From positions 15,742,183-15,806,182 of the forward strand of contig OY987238.1 in assembly GCA_963920705.1 (NCBI GenBank): a stretch of DNA of 64,000 nucleotides, given 5' to 3'. The notes beneath the pieces are model-generated. The model saw nothing but the letters and a program-made list of their open reading frames with translations. It was not told the DNA's origin and searched no databases. Shown piece after piece: positions 45,760 to 57,386 of the stretch (position 1 is its first letter; every line of letters begins with the position of its first letter). The position numbers and the translations under genes are program-made. The DNA is from Odiellus spinosus (Eukaryota > Arthropoda > Arachnida > Opiliones > Phalangiidae).

Positions 45760-48700
45760 GATAAGATTAATACATTTTAAATGAAATCCGAACAAATGGG
45801 GAAAGATAACCATATATTCTTTTAATAGTTAGTCTGAACTTGGACCCCCCAAAATTTTTTTTTTTTTTTTTTCATATAGTTAGGACCACCTTGATCCGGG
45901 AATTAAACCCAATTGGAATTTTTTCATCATGATTTTATTAAATTTTTATTATCTGGAATTCTTCAACGCTTTTATTGATTCGATAAAGATGGTGGGGGCT
46001 TAAACCCCTTAGGGGTTTATATCCTTATTCGATTACGAACCCCGCGAATGTTTTTCGTAGCCCCCGGCACCGAACCAAACAAATAATGGAAGAACAGGCC
46101 GAAATGAATTTTTTTTTTTTTTTTTCAATTTAAAGAAAATGAGTAGAATCATAAGTGTATAAAATGATACGTCGAAGTTTAGTAGTCGTTGTATACGCGT
46201 CGCTCAATTTAAACCGTAGATACTTATACGATTACGTAACGTATTTATGATATTATTTTTAGTTAAATTCAATTTCGAAAATATGAAAAAATTTGTCTCC
46301 CCAAGACTGGCGCTATAATGATATTAACTTTTAGCTAACCGCGCTTTGATATACCGTGTTAAACCCAAATTGAAAAGAAAGTAGTCCTGGGTAGATTTTC
46401 TAAAATCTCCTAGTCGAGATCGAGGCGAAGGAGGAGGAGCTATATAATGAAATGAAAATATTTCGACTTTTATTCAATTTGGCCCCAGTCATCGCGCAAT
46501 TCAATCGTCTAAGGTATTGTCTCGGCCCCAGGGGACAAAATCCGCCCCCTGGCCCTCTTGACTATTCGTTAAATTCAACCTGAAACGAATTTTGTACGCT
46601 AGAAGTTCCAGGGGTTCGTACAAACCTAGAAAAACCTGGAAAACTCGGGGAAATGAATTAAACGCGAAAGATTCTGCGGAAATTTCGTGGAAATTGATGA
46701 ATTTTAGGTTTAGCGGGGCGTATTGGATCAAAATGGGTTGAAAACCATTTCAACTTGGATGTCCTGAAACATCAGGACTCCATTTCATTGACGGAAGTGG
46801 GTTTGGGTCTACCTCCTTCTTTGACCCGGAGGTTTTAGGGAAATATTTGCGGGAAAACCTGGGAATTTCAGGGAAATCTGTTTCAAGAACGGTTCGATAG
46901 TAGCGTACTAAAGTAGTATAATTAGGCCCTTTTAATTTCTTTAAGCGAGCCTTAATGGCGAGCCGAGTATAAGAATCGGATATAACGAAATTGAAACGAT
47001 AGATAAAACAATTTAAATTATTTTTATTCGTTCTAAGCAAAAATGTCTTCGTTACGAGCACTTTTCCCTCGAAATCACGGAAATTTATCGGAGGGAAAAA
47101 TATTTTGAAAAATAATTAAATTCGGTATTATTTTTTCGAGTCTTTTTTTAGGGTTTTATTTGTTAATCGTAGTAAATTATAATTAATTATAATATGAATT
47201 AATTTGGCCCGAAATGTCTATCACAGTTACTATCGTTTAAAACCGCGCCGCCATTTTTACCACTTTAATTTTTATCAATATTTTGTTTTTATTTAGGGAT
47301 TAATTTTTATTGGCGGACAAGTTTCAGGTTGTTTTTATTTAAAAATCCCCGTTTTTTTTTTAATCATTTCCGTTGAATTTCAATAATGTTCAAAAGGATA
47401 AGTCCTAGTAACATTGGCTTTCAGATTATACAAATTTACGAACAAATATTAAACCAGATTTAAAACTTATTCCGAGAAATAGGCTTAGCTGGATTCGCGA
47501 AGATCGGCTGAATTTCTTGGGAATTCGAGGCTTAGCTACCAATCGAATGACTTATCACCGAGATCTGGCCTTCGCTCATTGGTCCGTGACCCTTCAACGC
47601 GAATAAAATCGCCTGATCTCCCTTAATCTTTAGCTAAGCCTCGGATTAGTTTTAAAATTTATTTCCTAGTTTAATATTTGTTATCAATTTGTTTCCTGGT
47701 GGATTAGGGCGCTATTTAAACTCGAAGGAATCTATTAAAGATTATCTCCGGTTTGTTAGGTTTCATTATCTCTTTAAGTAGTTGTTTCCTTACTTCATAC
47801 TCCCTTTAAACGCGAGCCCGCCTACTAGGATTACTTCGGCCTGTCACCCTGGAAACAGACTCACCCTCGAGGCTTTCTCTCGCCTCGCTACCCAAAAAGG
47901 GGGAGCTCGGAAGGTGAGCCCACTTCCAGTCAAACAGTTGAGAAGAAATCCTATGCCCTTTAAGCTATTCTTAATCGCGTGTTTTGTCTTATTGCGAAGC
48001 TCGGTGTCTATTTTCGTATTACACGAAATGAATGGCCTTTTATTTTTTGTTAAGACTTATCCTTTGATCGTTGGGTAAAAATTCATTTTTTTTTCGTGTC
48101 GCGCGGGTGGGGGGTAATGTTTTTGGGTTTAATTTTTGTTTTTCGACTTATTACATTTATAACTATATTTATAAATCTACATTTTTAATATAATTACCAT
48201 TTTAAGTTTTATAATTAAATTTATTACTATTAGAACTTCGTAAACACATTTTGAGCGCCACGCCCCCCCCCCCCTTTTCGTTTTAATTTCACCTTATTTG
48301 GTTTCACTGGGAATCGTAAAAATCTAATTTTTTTTTTGGTATTTTATTTTTTTAAAAAATTCGAGCAACAATTTTTAAATATAACAATGGCTATTTACAT
48401 TTCGATAAATTAATTTTAATTTAATTATAATATCTATTTAAATCTAATTATAATTACTAATTAAATATCCAGGGTTCTTTCGTATCGTGGCGATTTTAAA
48501 AATAGGTTAAAAGGTCGATAGAATTAACGTAATTTAACCCTGATTATTTTAAATTTAACTATTTCTACGTAAGGAATATTTTTCCCGTTAATTTTTCACT
48601 TAGGATGTATTGGATGTAAAGCACTTTTTTCCGTAATGAACCGAAACCTAGATACTTGGTTTTTATTCGGAGCGAAAACGTTTTAAATCAAAAAATTCGC

Positions 48701-49083
48701 CAACGTGAATTTTATTTGGAAAACTTGAAAGTTTGGTAATTAGTAGGCGCAAAAAGGGCGGCTAAGCGTCGTCCGCTTATAGTTTTCCCGCGCGCCATCT
48801 ACGCGAAAGTCAAATTTAAAGGGCGAAACGATTCCGATATAAGTCTCTTTTAAATTTAATCGTGGTCCCTAACCCTTTAATTGTAAAATCGCGTATTTAG
48901 CGGACGACGTATCGTCGCCATTTTGTTTTACCGCCGATTTCAAACGGGAGCGATGATTTAAAAAGACGCTTAGAAACTGTTTTTAATTTGATCAGTCATT
49001 GTCGAATCGATTCTAGTTAATTAAACCTATTTTAATTAATCGTGTCCCAAACAGTCGGAAGTAGCCAACAAAATATCCGGACA
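45760..49083. other. Spacer with repeats, no gene supported
   Basis: Contains a GTCAGGGAA-type fragment (about 46615-46700 and 46850-46880), the foldback repeat (47435-47780), T runs near 45856 and 46110 and a 12-nt C run (48263-48274). Minus-strand frames at 46731-46501 and 47061-46750 run through the repeat and are not believable. Plus-strand frame 47782-48078 (98 codons) has no recognisable similarity. TTTATT at 48662-48667 and 48711 could be minus-strand poly(A) signals for the SLC35F gene. Confidence 0.5.
47435..47780. mobile_element. Foldback element, GGCTTAGC family, copy at 47.5 kb
   Basis: The left part AACAAATATTAAACCAGATT ... AATAGGCTTAGCTGG is repeated in inverted orientation at about 47632-47688 (TAGCTAAGCCTCGGATTAG ... 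TAGTTTAATATTTGTT), giving about 50-bp imperfect terminal inverted repeats around a 150-bp core. The sequence to its right (GGTGGATTAGGGCGCTATTT, GTTAGGTTTCATTATC) is shared with 17541-17640. No coding capacity; probably non-autonomous. Confidence 0.65.
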
Positions 49084-52000
49084 TCAGCAACGATTGTCCC
49101 TCGCGAACACGGCGGATCCGTTTCGCCTTTGCTCGCGCGGCGCGGCGTTCGCGACCACGACGTGACGTTGTTCCCCCGGAAGCGGAACCTCGGGCGCTCC
49201 GTGGTGCCTTTGATAGCCGCGGGCGTCGTTCATTTCGTCGTCACGCGCCTGCGCGGAATGTACGCTAGCCGAATGCACGTTTCTAACGTTAATGGCCGCC
49301 ACTAGGGCGGCGTTGTGTTCGTTTTTGGCCGCCACGGTCGTTTGTTGCGAGTCGTCGCTGTTCATCGAAAACACTGATTGTTCCCTGGTGCTCCCGATGG
49401 AGTTGTAACTGCAGATGGTGCTACACGGCGCCCTCCCCGACGTTTCGGTTTCTACTTGCGCCTCCAACGCGATCGCCATCTCGTGGTACCGATCAGTCAT
49501 TAAGGGAGTCGGTTTTAAAGAATACACCACCACTCCGAAGAGTACCAATATAAATGATAAGAAGTATAACCAATGGAACTGAAATCGTATTAGAAAAAGG
49601 TTAATTATCTCGCCAATTATCTACTAAGGCGGACCGTGTATCGGTCGAGAACCTAACACGTTGAGTGACGCGTACCGAGAGTACCGCCTCCCTATAAAAT
49701 ACATAAACACTTAGCCTACCGAATTCTCCGTTACTCGTTGCCGAACAGTTCGGCAACGAACGCGAGTAGAAATCACTTTTCATTCGAATAACTCTTAGTA
49801 TTTGGACGGAGGAAAGCGCTATTTTGAGACCGAAACGTCGTCTGCTAAGGTGTAAATTTCCCATAGGGATAACGTTCTAGCAGACGACGTTTCGGTCTCT
49901 ATATAGATTTCATTCTAAGAGTGTAATTTTTTGCTAATTAAGCTTACCGAAATGATTTCATCTCGTTATCATGTTTTTGAATGTTTTGCACTCTTATAAA
50001 TACGTTTAAACTAAATTTTACGAGATATCCACTTTCAAAAACTTATTTTTTCATAAAAGTGGACATTAACGAGTACCTTTATGTCTATTTCTAGCAGGGT
50101 ACATTTTCGGATGAGTCACGTGTAAAGGCTTTAATACTCTTTGAGAGACCGGCTGACGCAATTTTATCGTTAACTTACGCCAGAGTTTGTGAATTCGTAG
50201 CGCTTTTTAAAAGGTAAAATAACTAATTACGAATGTTAATTATCGTTTATTAACTAAATATTTATACGTATTTCAGGTTTTGGACTCCAAATAAGTTGGT
50301 AAAAAGGAATCGACGGATCTTATCAGTGGCAACCGGGAACCGAAGCCCCCCCAAACTGAGAGACCGAGGCTTAAAAGTTTAAAACCACGTTGCTTCATGG
50401 AGTCTGGACTGGCGTGTGGGATTCTGTATAATGACTGCTGCGTTGGAATTTCGAGATCAACGGCGGAATTATGTTTAAAGTGAGTACAATTTTACAAAAC
50501 TTTAAAGAGGTAAAATACGGGTTGTTAAGGTTAATGTAACTGGTAATATCACTGGTAAATGGTAATAGGTATCAAACTAAAATTATCGGGAGACTTTGGA
50601 AAGTGTAATCTCGATACTCGAGGTTTAAGGCGTTCTCTAAGGGTAAACTAAACTTGGTAAATGGCTGTAAGTGTAAAAGGATCGTAAATGATGGTACGAT
50701 ACCTTAAAATCAAAGACGTAGAGTCCGATAGCCAGACTGTAGAAGTCTGCGGTGAGAATGGACAGATTAGCCGTTGTGGCGGAGCTCAGCTTGAGCACCA
50801 CCGGCATCGAGATGTAAATGAGGAATAGGCACAGCGAAAAGCTCACCAAAAGAACCACTAGAAAGACATTGAAGGCAAAATGAAGCCATATACTTAATAA
50901 TAAGATTAATAAGTTGTAAGGAAGGATACGGTTACTTGCGCCACTCTTTTCACCCTCATTCCTGCCTACTTTATTCGAATTAAGCTTACTTTGGGAGTTG
51001 GGGGGGTCAAACTCAAAATGAAGCCATCCCGTTAATAAGAATAATAAGTTGTAAGTAAGGATACGCTAACTTTATCAGTTATAACGCGATACTCTTCCCC
51101 CCCCCCCCCCCCCCCTCATTCTTCACTACTATTGAATTAAGTTCTTATTTCGCGAGGCAAACGTAAATTGAGTCTGGCGGAATTATTAATTGGGCTGAAA
51201 AACTTAATTTTAAACGCAATTTAAAATTTAGTAATATTAAAATAAAACTATTGAATATTTTTAATACAAATGATACGCTAATTAATCTAATTAACTAATG
51301 ATAAAAATTAAGTAAAAATAATTTTAAAAAATATTATTTAATATTTAATTTAAAAATATTTAATAAATGATAAATAATTAATAAAAAATAATAAATAATT
51401 AATGATTTTAAAATAAATAATGAATATTTGAATGAGTTGAGTGGGGCGTTCCCGCCTTACTTACGCTCTTACGAAATAAATGAAATTAAAATTGATACGA
51501 ACCAAATTTGGGAAAGAAAATATGGTATTCACCTTCTTGCCAACGATCCCAGTTGATGGTGGCGATCTCGTTGCGCTCCAAGACAGCGCTAACCAATAAA
51601 AAAATCCCTTTTGTTAAAATTATCCCTTGGCGTAAACTTTGAAGCGAGGCTTACAGTTGTATTCCATTGATGACGCTGCCGAAGAGTCCCAGCATGCCCA
51701 AAAACTCTATAATGTCGTAAGATTTGACGAAATACTCTTCGGCCACGTTACTCGTTCCGTAGAGAGCCGCTCCAGTAAGGCACAACATGTCTCCCAACAA
51801 CCGGTTGCTCGCTACATTTTAATCGTAAAGAACTTCAGAATTAGCCCTAGATTAGACTTAATAGTAGGCTAAGAATAATACCGGCTTGTCCCGTCTTCTC
51901 ATCGATGGTATCGGCCCAGATTAGGCAGCCCACTCCCACCAGGGCCACACCCACTCCCAAAATGTGAATGATCTTGTAGCGGATCTTCAGCACCAACCAC

Positions 52001-53933
52001 GATAAAGCCAAAACCGTTGGTATCGTGAAACAATCCAACAACTGAGAACGTCGCGACAACCAATAAAGATTATTTTTACATCTCAAAACTATCGAAAATA
52101 ATATTAATTTTAAATATAATTTAATTTAAATATTGCTATGATATTAAATCAATTTAAATATAATTATTTAAAGTTAATTAATTCAATTTATATTTAAATA
52201 TCAGTACGATATTAAATCAGTTTAAATATTAGTATTTTAATTTACATTTAAATAAAGCTACGATATTAAATTGGTTTAAATATTAGTATTTAAATAACAG
52301 TAATTATATTTTGAATTAGATCATTAAATTTAAATATTAATAATTAATTATATTTGAATAAAAGTACCCGTAATTTGAATTAAATCTAATTAATACTAGT
52401 ATTTAAATTTAATTATCTCCGTATTTAAGCGAACTAAAATTAATTTTGAAGTTAGATAGCCGTATTTAAATCAATTAAAATTATAAATAATTTAAATTAT
52501 ACCTTAAATTAAATTAATTTACATTTAAATAAATAAATATAAATTTATAAAATTAAAAGTAAATTTAATTTAATTGTAAAACAATTTAAATGAATGCAAT
52601 TTTCTAATTAAATCTGTAAATGAATGGATTGATTTGGGGGGGGGGGGGGGGTCTTTGGCGGGTTTTTTCGTTACCTGAACGCTGGTAAGGGTGGTATATT
52701 GATAAGCCTTCACGATGAGAAAGTTGGCTTCGACGTCGATGAAGGAGATTAGGAAATATTTCCATCCCCTTTTGCGTAATACGGGAATTAATCCTCCTTC
52801 GCCCGAGCGACAAGCCAGCCACGTCGTGAACACCATGCACAATAACACGTAGTTAAGAAAACTTTGAGCTGAAACGCGGCGACCAATAAACAAAACATTT
52901 AAATCACTCCGAATTAAATTTGATAACTTCCTTGAAAAGGACAGCCAAGTGCTCGAGGACTTTTCAAATTAAATAACTCGAAAGGGGAAATGAAATCGGA
53001 AATTTATGACTTTTTAATCCTAATATGATTCTTTACGTACAATTTTTTTCTGCGAGAAAAACCCGTATTTTGTTCGATAAAACTTTTATAATTTTTGTAG
53101 CTTGGAAACTTCGTGGAAATAATTCAAGTTTTATTAATCAAATCAATTAATTATCTTGTAGGAAAAAATTTATAATCATAATTTTAAATTGTTTAAAATT
53201 ATTAAATGAATTAGAAATTTAAATAGATCTAAAGGGATTACGAAATGATTAGAATTTATAAAAGGACTGAAATAATCATTTCTAAATAGTTGTATATAGG
53301 GTTAAAGGGATTACGAAATGATAAGAAATTTTAAATAAGTCTAAAGGGATTGTAAAATGATTCGAATTTCTACGTAGTTGTAATTAGGGCTAAAGGGATT
53401 GCATGATTAGAATTATTAGTTTTAAATAGATCTAAAGGTATTACGAAACGATAAGAAATTTTAAATACGTCTAAAGGGATTACGAAAGGATTAGAAATTT
53501 CAAATAAGTCTAAAGGGACTATGAAAAGATTATAATTTCTAAATAGTTGTAAATAGGGTTAAAGGGATTACGAAATGATTAGAATATTTAATTCTGAATA
53601 AGTTTAAATGGGCTATGAAATCCGGATCTGAGAAAACATTTTAATTCAGTTTAAAGCTTTTTAAATCCGTTTAAAGGGATAATGTAGTGATAGTTATTTT
53701 CAAAGCGGATAGTCTCGATACTAATTGTAATTTTTAAATGGCCTTTGTTTGGTACGCTTGTCCGAGCATTTTGGCTTGAACCTTTTTGTGAGTTTATTGG
53801 GGGGGGGGGGGGTGGGTGTTTACCGGTGGGTATATAAACTTTGTAGGTTCCCTGTAGAAATTGACTGGACACTCCGGTTCCGCATAGAAGACCCGAAATG
53901 AATTGACCCAAAAGAATCGCCTTCCAAACGTTC
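49084..53933 (-). CDS. SLC35F1/F2-type solute carrier (first exon not found)
   Basis: Seven exons on the minus strand: 53933-53824, 52868-52675, 52041-51882, 51811-51655, 51588-51533, 50857-50703 and 49578-49084; 441 aa plus a missing N terminus. Diagnostic blocks are [19 protein letters not shown] (TM1), [39 protein letters not shown], a [10 protein letters not shown] segment, [20 protein letters not shown] with DFYSL, and a last TM in [15 protein letters not shown] followed by YSLKPTP. This fits the ten-helix drug/metabolite transporter fold of SLC35F1/F2/F6. Human SLC35F2 imports the drug YM155 and has been reported to transport queuine/queuosine; the substrate here is unknown. The last exon adds an unusually long hydrophilic cytoplasmic tail of about 130 residues. 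The exon at 53933 starts in phase 2, so at least one 5' exon (cytoplasmic N terminus) lies to the right; I could not place it. Introns are 955, 633, 70, 66, 675 and 1124 bp. Confidence 0.93.
49826..49898. repeat. Perfect 20-bp stem-loop with GTCGTCTGCTA
   Basis: GAGACCGAAACGTCGTCTGC from 49826 pairs exactly with GCAGACGACGTTTCGGTCTC ending at 49898; the loop is about 30 nt. The motif GTCGTCTGCTA also occurs in each unit of the 155-bp family and singly at 13703 (reverse), 24589, 37866 and 61535. The hairpin lies in the last intron of the SLC35F gene. Confidence 0.8.
51097..51115. repeat. 19-nt C homopolymer in an SLC35F intron
   Basis: In the fifth identified intron (50858-51532). On the transcribed strand of this minus-strand gene it is a G run. 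Confidence 0.9.
52636..52651. repeat. 16-nt G homopolymer close to an SLC35F splice donor
   Basis: Lies 24-39 nt inside the intron that starts at 52674 on the minus strand; in the RNA it is a C run. The preceding intron has the same arrangement: a 14-nt run at 53799-53812, 12-25 nt after the donor at 53823. Confidence 0.9.
53205..53700. repeat. Array of AAAGGGATTACGAAATGATTAG units
   Basis: Seven or eight imperfect units of about 50-65 bp in the first identified SLC35F intron. Each carries TAAAGGGATTACGAAA(T/G)GATTAG and an AT-rich tail (TTTTAAATAAGTC, or AATAGTTGTAAATAGGG). The array ends with a standard TTTAAAGGGATAATG motif at 53671. It looks like local amplification of the window-wide AAAGGGATAATGAA motif. 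Confidence 0.75.
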
Positions 53934-56900
53934 CTAAAACGAAAACAAAAAATCTTATTAAAAACAAAAAGCGAGCCGGCTTTTCGGATGTTTTTAAAAA
54001 AAGTCCCATTTGTAGCGAAAATATTAAATTTTACGATTGTTTGGGGAGGCCTTGAAAAAGGTTCGGTTTATTTAGCGAGTAAGGCCGGAATAACCCATCC
54101 CATCCCCATCCCGGAGAGATGAGACCGCGGTTTCCAACCTTAGAAGCTCGAAAAACAAGTGTTTTTGCGATGGGAATCCCGGTCTAATCTTAGCTCGCGA
54201 TAGAGATTTTCGTTTTAAGACTATTTTTGCCAGAGATAACCTCGAACACGTCCGCGCCTCTTTAAATCTTTACTAGCAGTCACGCGCGCTTCTGATTCCT
54301 CCGTCCATTCGCTAGGAAAGTCGTAATGTAACCGTAGCTACGCTGGATTCTTCCAAACTCGGTTTAAAAAAATAGGGCGGATGGGGATAGGGGGGGGGGG
54401 GGTCGTAGATTTCATCAACTAAAGTAAAAAAGACCATTTATTTTGGGGGGGAAAATGTACTTTTGGGATTAGCCGTAGTTTTCCAAATGAGCAACGCCGC
54501 TACAAATGGTTCGGCCATTTTCTTTACAATTGCTTCGTCGTAACTTAGTCGTAGAAAAAAGCAAAAATAAAGCAAACGTTTGTACGTTACCTCCCTCCTT
54601 GCACGGGGGGGATAAATTTAATTTCATTTTATTTACCACTTCATATATTTTAACGCGCCATTTAATAACTAATTCTGTCTTAGAAAATAAATAAATAAAC
54701 AAGCTCGGTGATTGGTCCAAATTATAAAGTGCTTCAATTTAAAATAAATACAGAATTTGATTAATATTTAACTTTGGTAATTTTGGTTTAATTTGGATTA
54801 AATGGCAGGCTTGCCACGGGTCAGGGAATTGTCAGCCAACTTTAAAATCAACCAAATAATTCAAGGAATTTTAAGATATTTTAAATTGTAAGGGAATTTT
54901 AAGATATTTTAAAAAGTCAGGGAACGCCTTTGAAGTGAAATGGGGGGCTTTCCCTAACGCTAGGACGCGCGACGGTTGAAACACTTTTACAGGGGCCATA
55001 GGAATAACATTACGACTAAGAAACCAGGGAAATCCGATTCAAATTTAATTTCGCTTCAATTTATAATCAAAGTTAAACGAAATAATATATTTTTAAAACA
55101 AAATTAAGTATTAATCAATATTATTTATCCGTTATTTATGCTTTTATCATACGTAATTAGTACTAAGTCGGTGCAAGCTCTTAATTTAGGCAAAATACCC
55201 ACTGGCTAAAATTAATAACATTATTTATTCATTTAAAAATATGTTGGTAAACTGAGCTTGTTTATTAATTGTTTAACACTTATTTTAAATTGATCTGAAA
55301 AATAATTAATTCGAATTCTATTTGATCCATTTTTGCAAATTGGGTTTAATATTTAAATCTCAATCAGATTTAAATGTTATCTTTTCCTCAATGTCCTCCG
55401 GGTCTTAAAATAAGGGGTTCCTTTAATGATAGGGATGGAGAAGCTAGGAGGGGGGGGGGGGGGTTATCCCGATGGATAAATCTCTTAGACTTCTAGAGAG
55501 GCTGATCTCGTTATTGGCGGTAGATAGACCGTGACGTGTCCAACAACAACAACACCGATACTATATGGACAAGGCTTAGCTAAGTTCCTAACCGACCTTT
55601 TCACCCATTCAACTGGAAGCGAAGAGCCATACCCCCCCCCCCCTGATTTTGTCCACGAAACGAATCGCGTAAAAAGCTCGCCCTTCCTGACCCCCCCCCC
55701 CCCTTCAATCCTTGACCAGTCATCCTCCTCCTCCTTTCGCCATCTCCACCGATTGTTGATTTATTTTTTCGGCACTCCCGTTCAACACCCCGCTCTTCTT
55801 ATTTGTCGCGTATAATCTTAAGCCTCAGTCTTTTTTTGTTCGGTATTTTCTGGGGAACACGGGTACTTGTAGTGACCCCTCGCCTTAAGAGGGCTTATAA
55901 GCCTCTTCTACCAGAGATGGATCCCTCCCCCCACCTCGCTCTCTGGTATCCCCGGTTCGCTTCCTTATCTGGTCAGCGCTGTTGGAAAGAGAACTGTAGT
56001 CTCCAGCTTGTTAGATTACAAGTAGTATAGGGGGCGCGGAAGCGGGGCTAATCCCCCCACCAAACGCGCGCCTTTTACTCTCTCCTCGTGTCTCTGGCTA
56101 TCTCCTCCACTGGCGAACAATCGATCCAGGCATAATGTTGCGCTACCATTAGATCCTAAGCCACGCTCCACGCGGCTCCAATCCCTAAGATTGTCTAGAA
56201 ATTAAACGCTGTTCCTACACATATTTAATATCTGGGGAAATTCTGGAGAATTTCTGGTGGACAGTTCTTACTTATCGCTAGTGGGATTTTTAACAATGGA
56301 ATTTTTAACCCTAGTTTTTATTTTCATTTTGAAGCGCCATTAAATTTTTGGCAATAATTCAAAGGTATATTTTATAAGATTTAAAGGGTTAGTTAACAAA
56401 ATTTTAAAATATCCCGAAGGATTTCGCGAGTACTTATCGCTGGTGAGATCGGAGTACTTGTACGATTTTTAACTAGCTTTAATCGTAAAGCCTTGTCCGG
56501 ATTTGAAATTAATTGAGCAACGGAATGACCTTGGGGGTTTTAAAGGTCAGCCATTATTGGTTCAATTCTTAAGCACCCTGTCGGTTATACTCGTGATGGG
56601 GGGGGGGGGGCTTTGATGATCTCGAAACTCTAAGACGAGGCTACTTTAGTTTAAATCCGTGGCGTTTTTGTTGTTGTAGTGGGAATGAAGGGGTTTTAGA
56701 TCTTCTAGATATTTAAATCGCGTGTTCCGGGCACCTACTAGTATGTACCCCCCCCCCCCCTTTCCTCTCCGGTCTCTGGGCGAGGATTGAGTGTATGGTC
56801 ATCGTTGCTATTCATGGCTCGCGCATTTATTTTTTTTGTTCGGGGGGGGGGGGGGGCATCTCCATCTCCTTGGGCTGGCCACTCTCTCTGTCTCTCGACC

Positions 56901-57308
56901 CTCTATTCTTCTTCTTTTCTCGCCCTCCCCCTCTTTCCCAACCCAGCAGCCCAAATGTTCCCGTTGCCGGCGTATCCCCCCAGTAGAGAGAGATGGGCCT
57001 TCAATCCGGCATTATTTTCGCGGACTCGGCACTTGGCTGCCTCCCCCCCCCCCCCCAAGGTAAAAACCTCCTATCTTCGTTTTTAAGCTCTTTTCCCGCT
57101 CGGAACTCGGCGCGATTACCGAGATCTTATTGTTAACGTATACTATCGGATGTTAATGCTAACCGGATGTTAAGCGAAGTTGAACTTCCTCCGTATAACC
57201 AATTTGAGTGACGTCACCAAACTAAATATTTTTATTAAATATAAAGATTGCGACTGATATTCTCTATATAATAATAGAAATTTGCTCAATGTTCAGCTAT
57301 GAGTTCAT

Positions 57309-57386
57309 AGAAAATTCAATCATTTCATAGAAAATTCAATCATTTGCCCGAAGATTTTCTAATTTGATAGAAAATTGTATAATTTG
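57309..57386. repeat. Short tandem AATTCAATCATTTCATAGAA units
   Basis: Three to four copies of a 19-23 bp unit, CATAGAAAATTCAATCATTT, the last ones diverged (GATAGAAAATTGTATAATTT). Confidence 0.7.

Noticed and set aside
55531..57086. Proline- and serine-rich frames between 55.5 and 57.1 kb
   Set aside because: They are generated by C and G homopolymers and are open in several frames at once.
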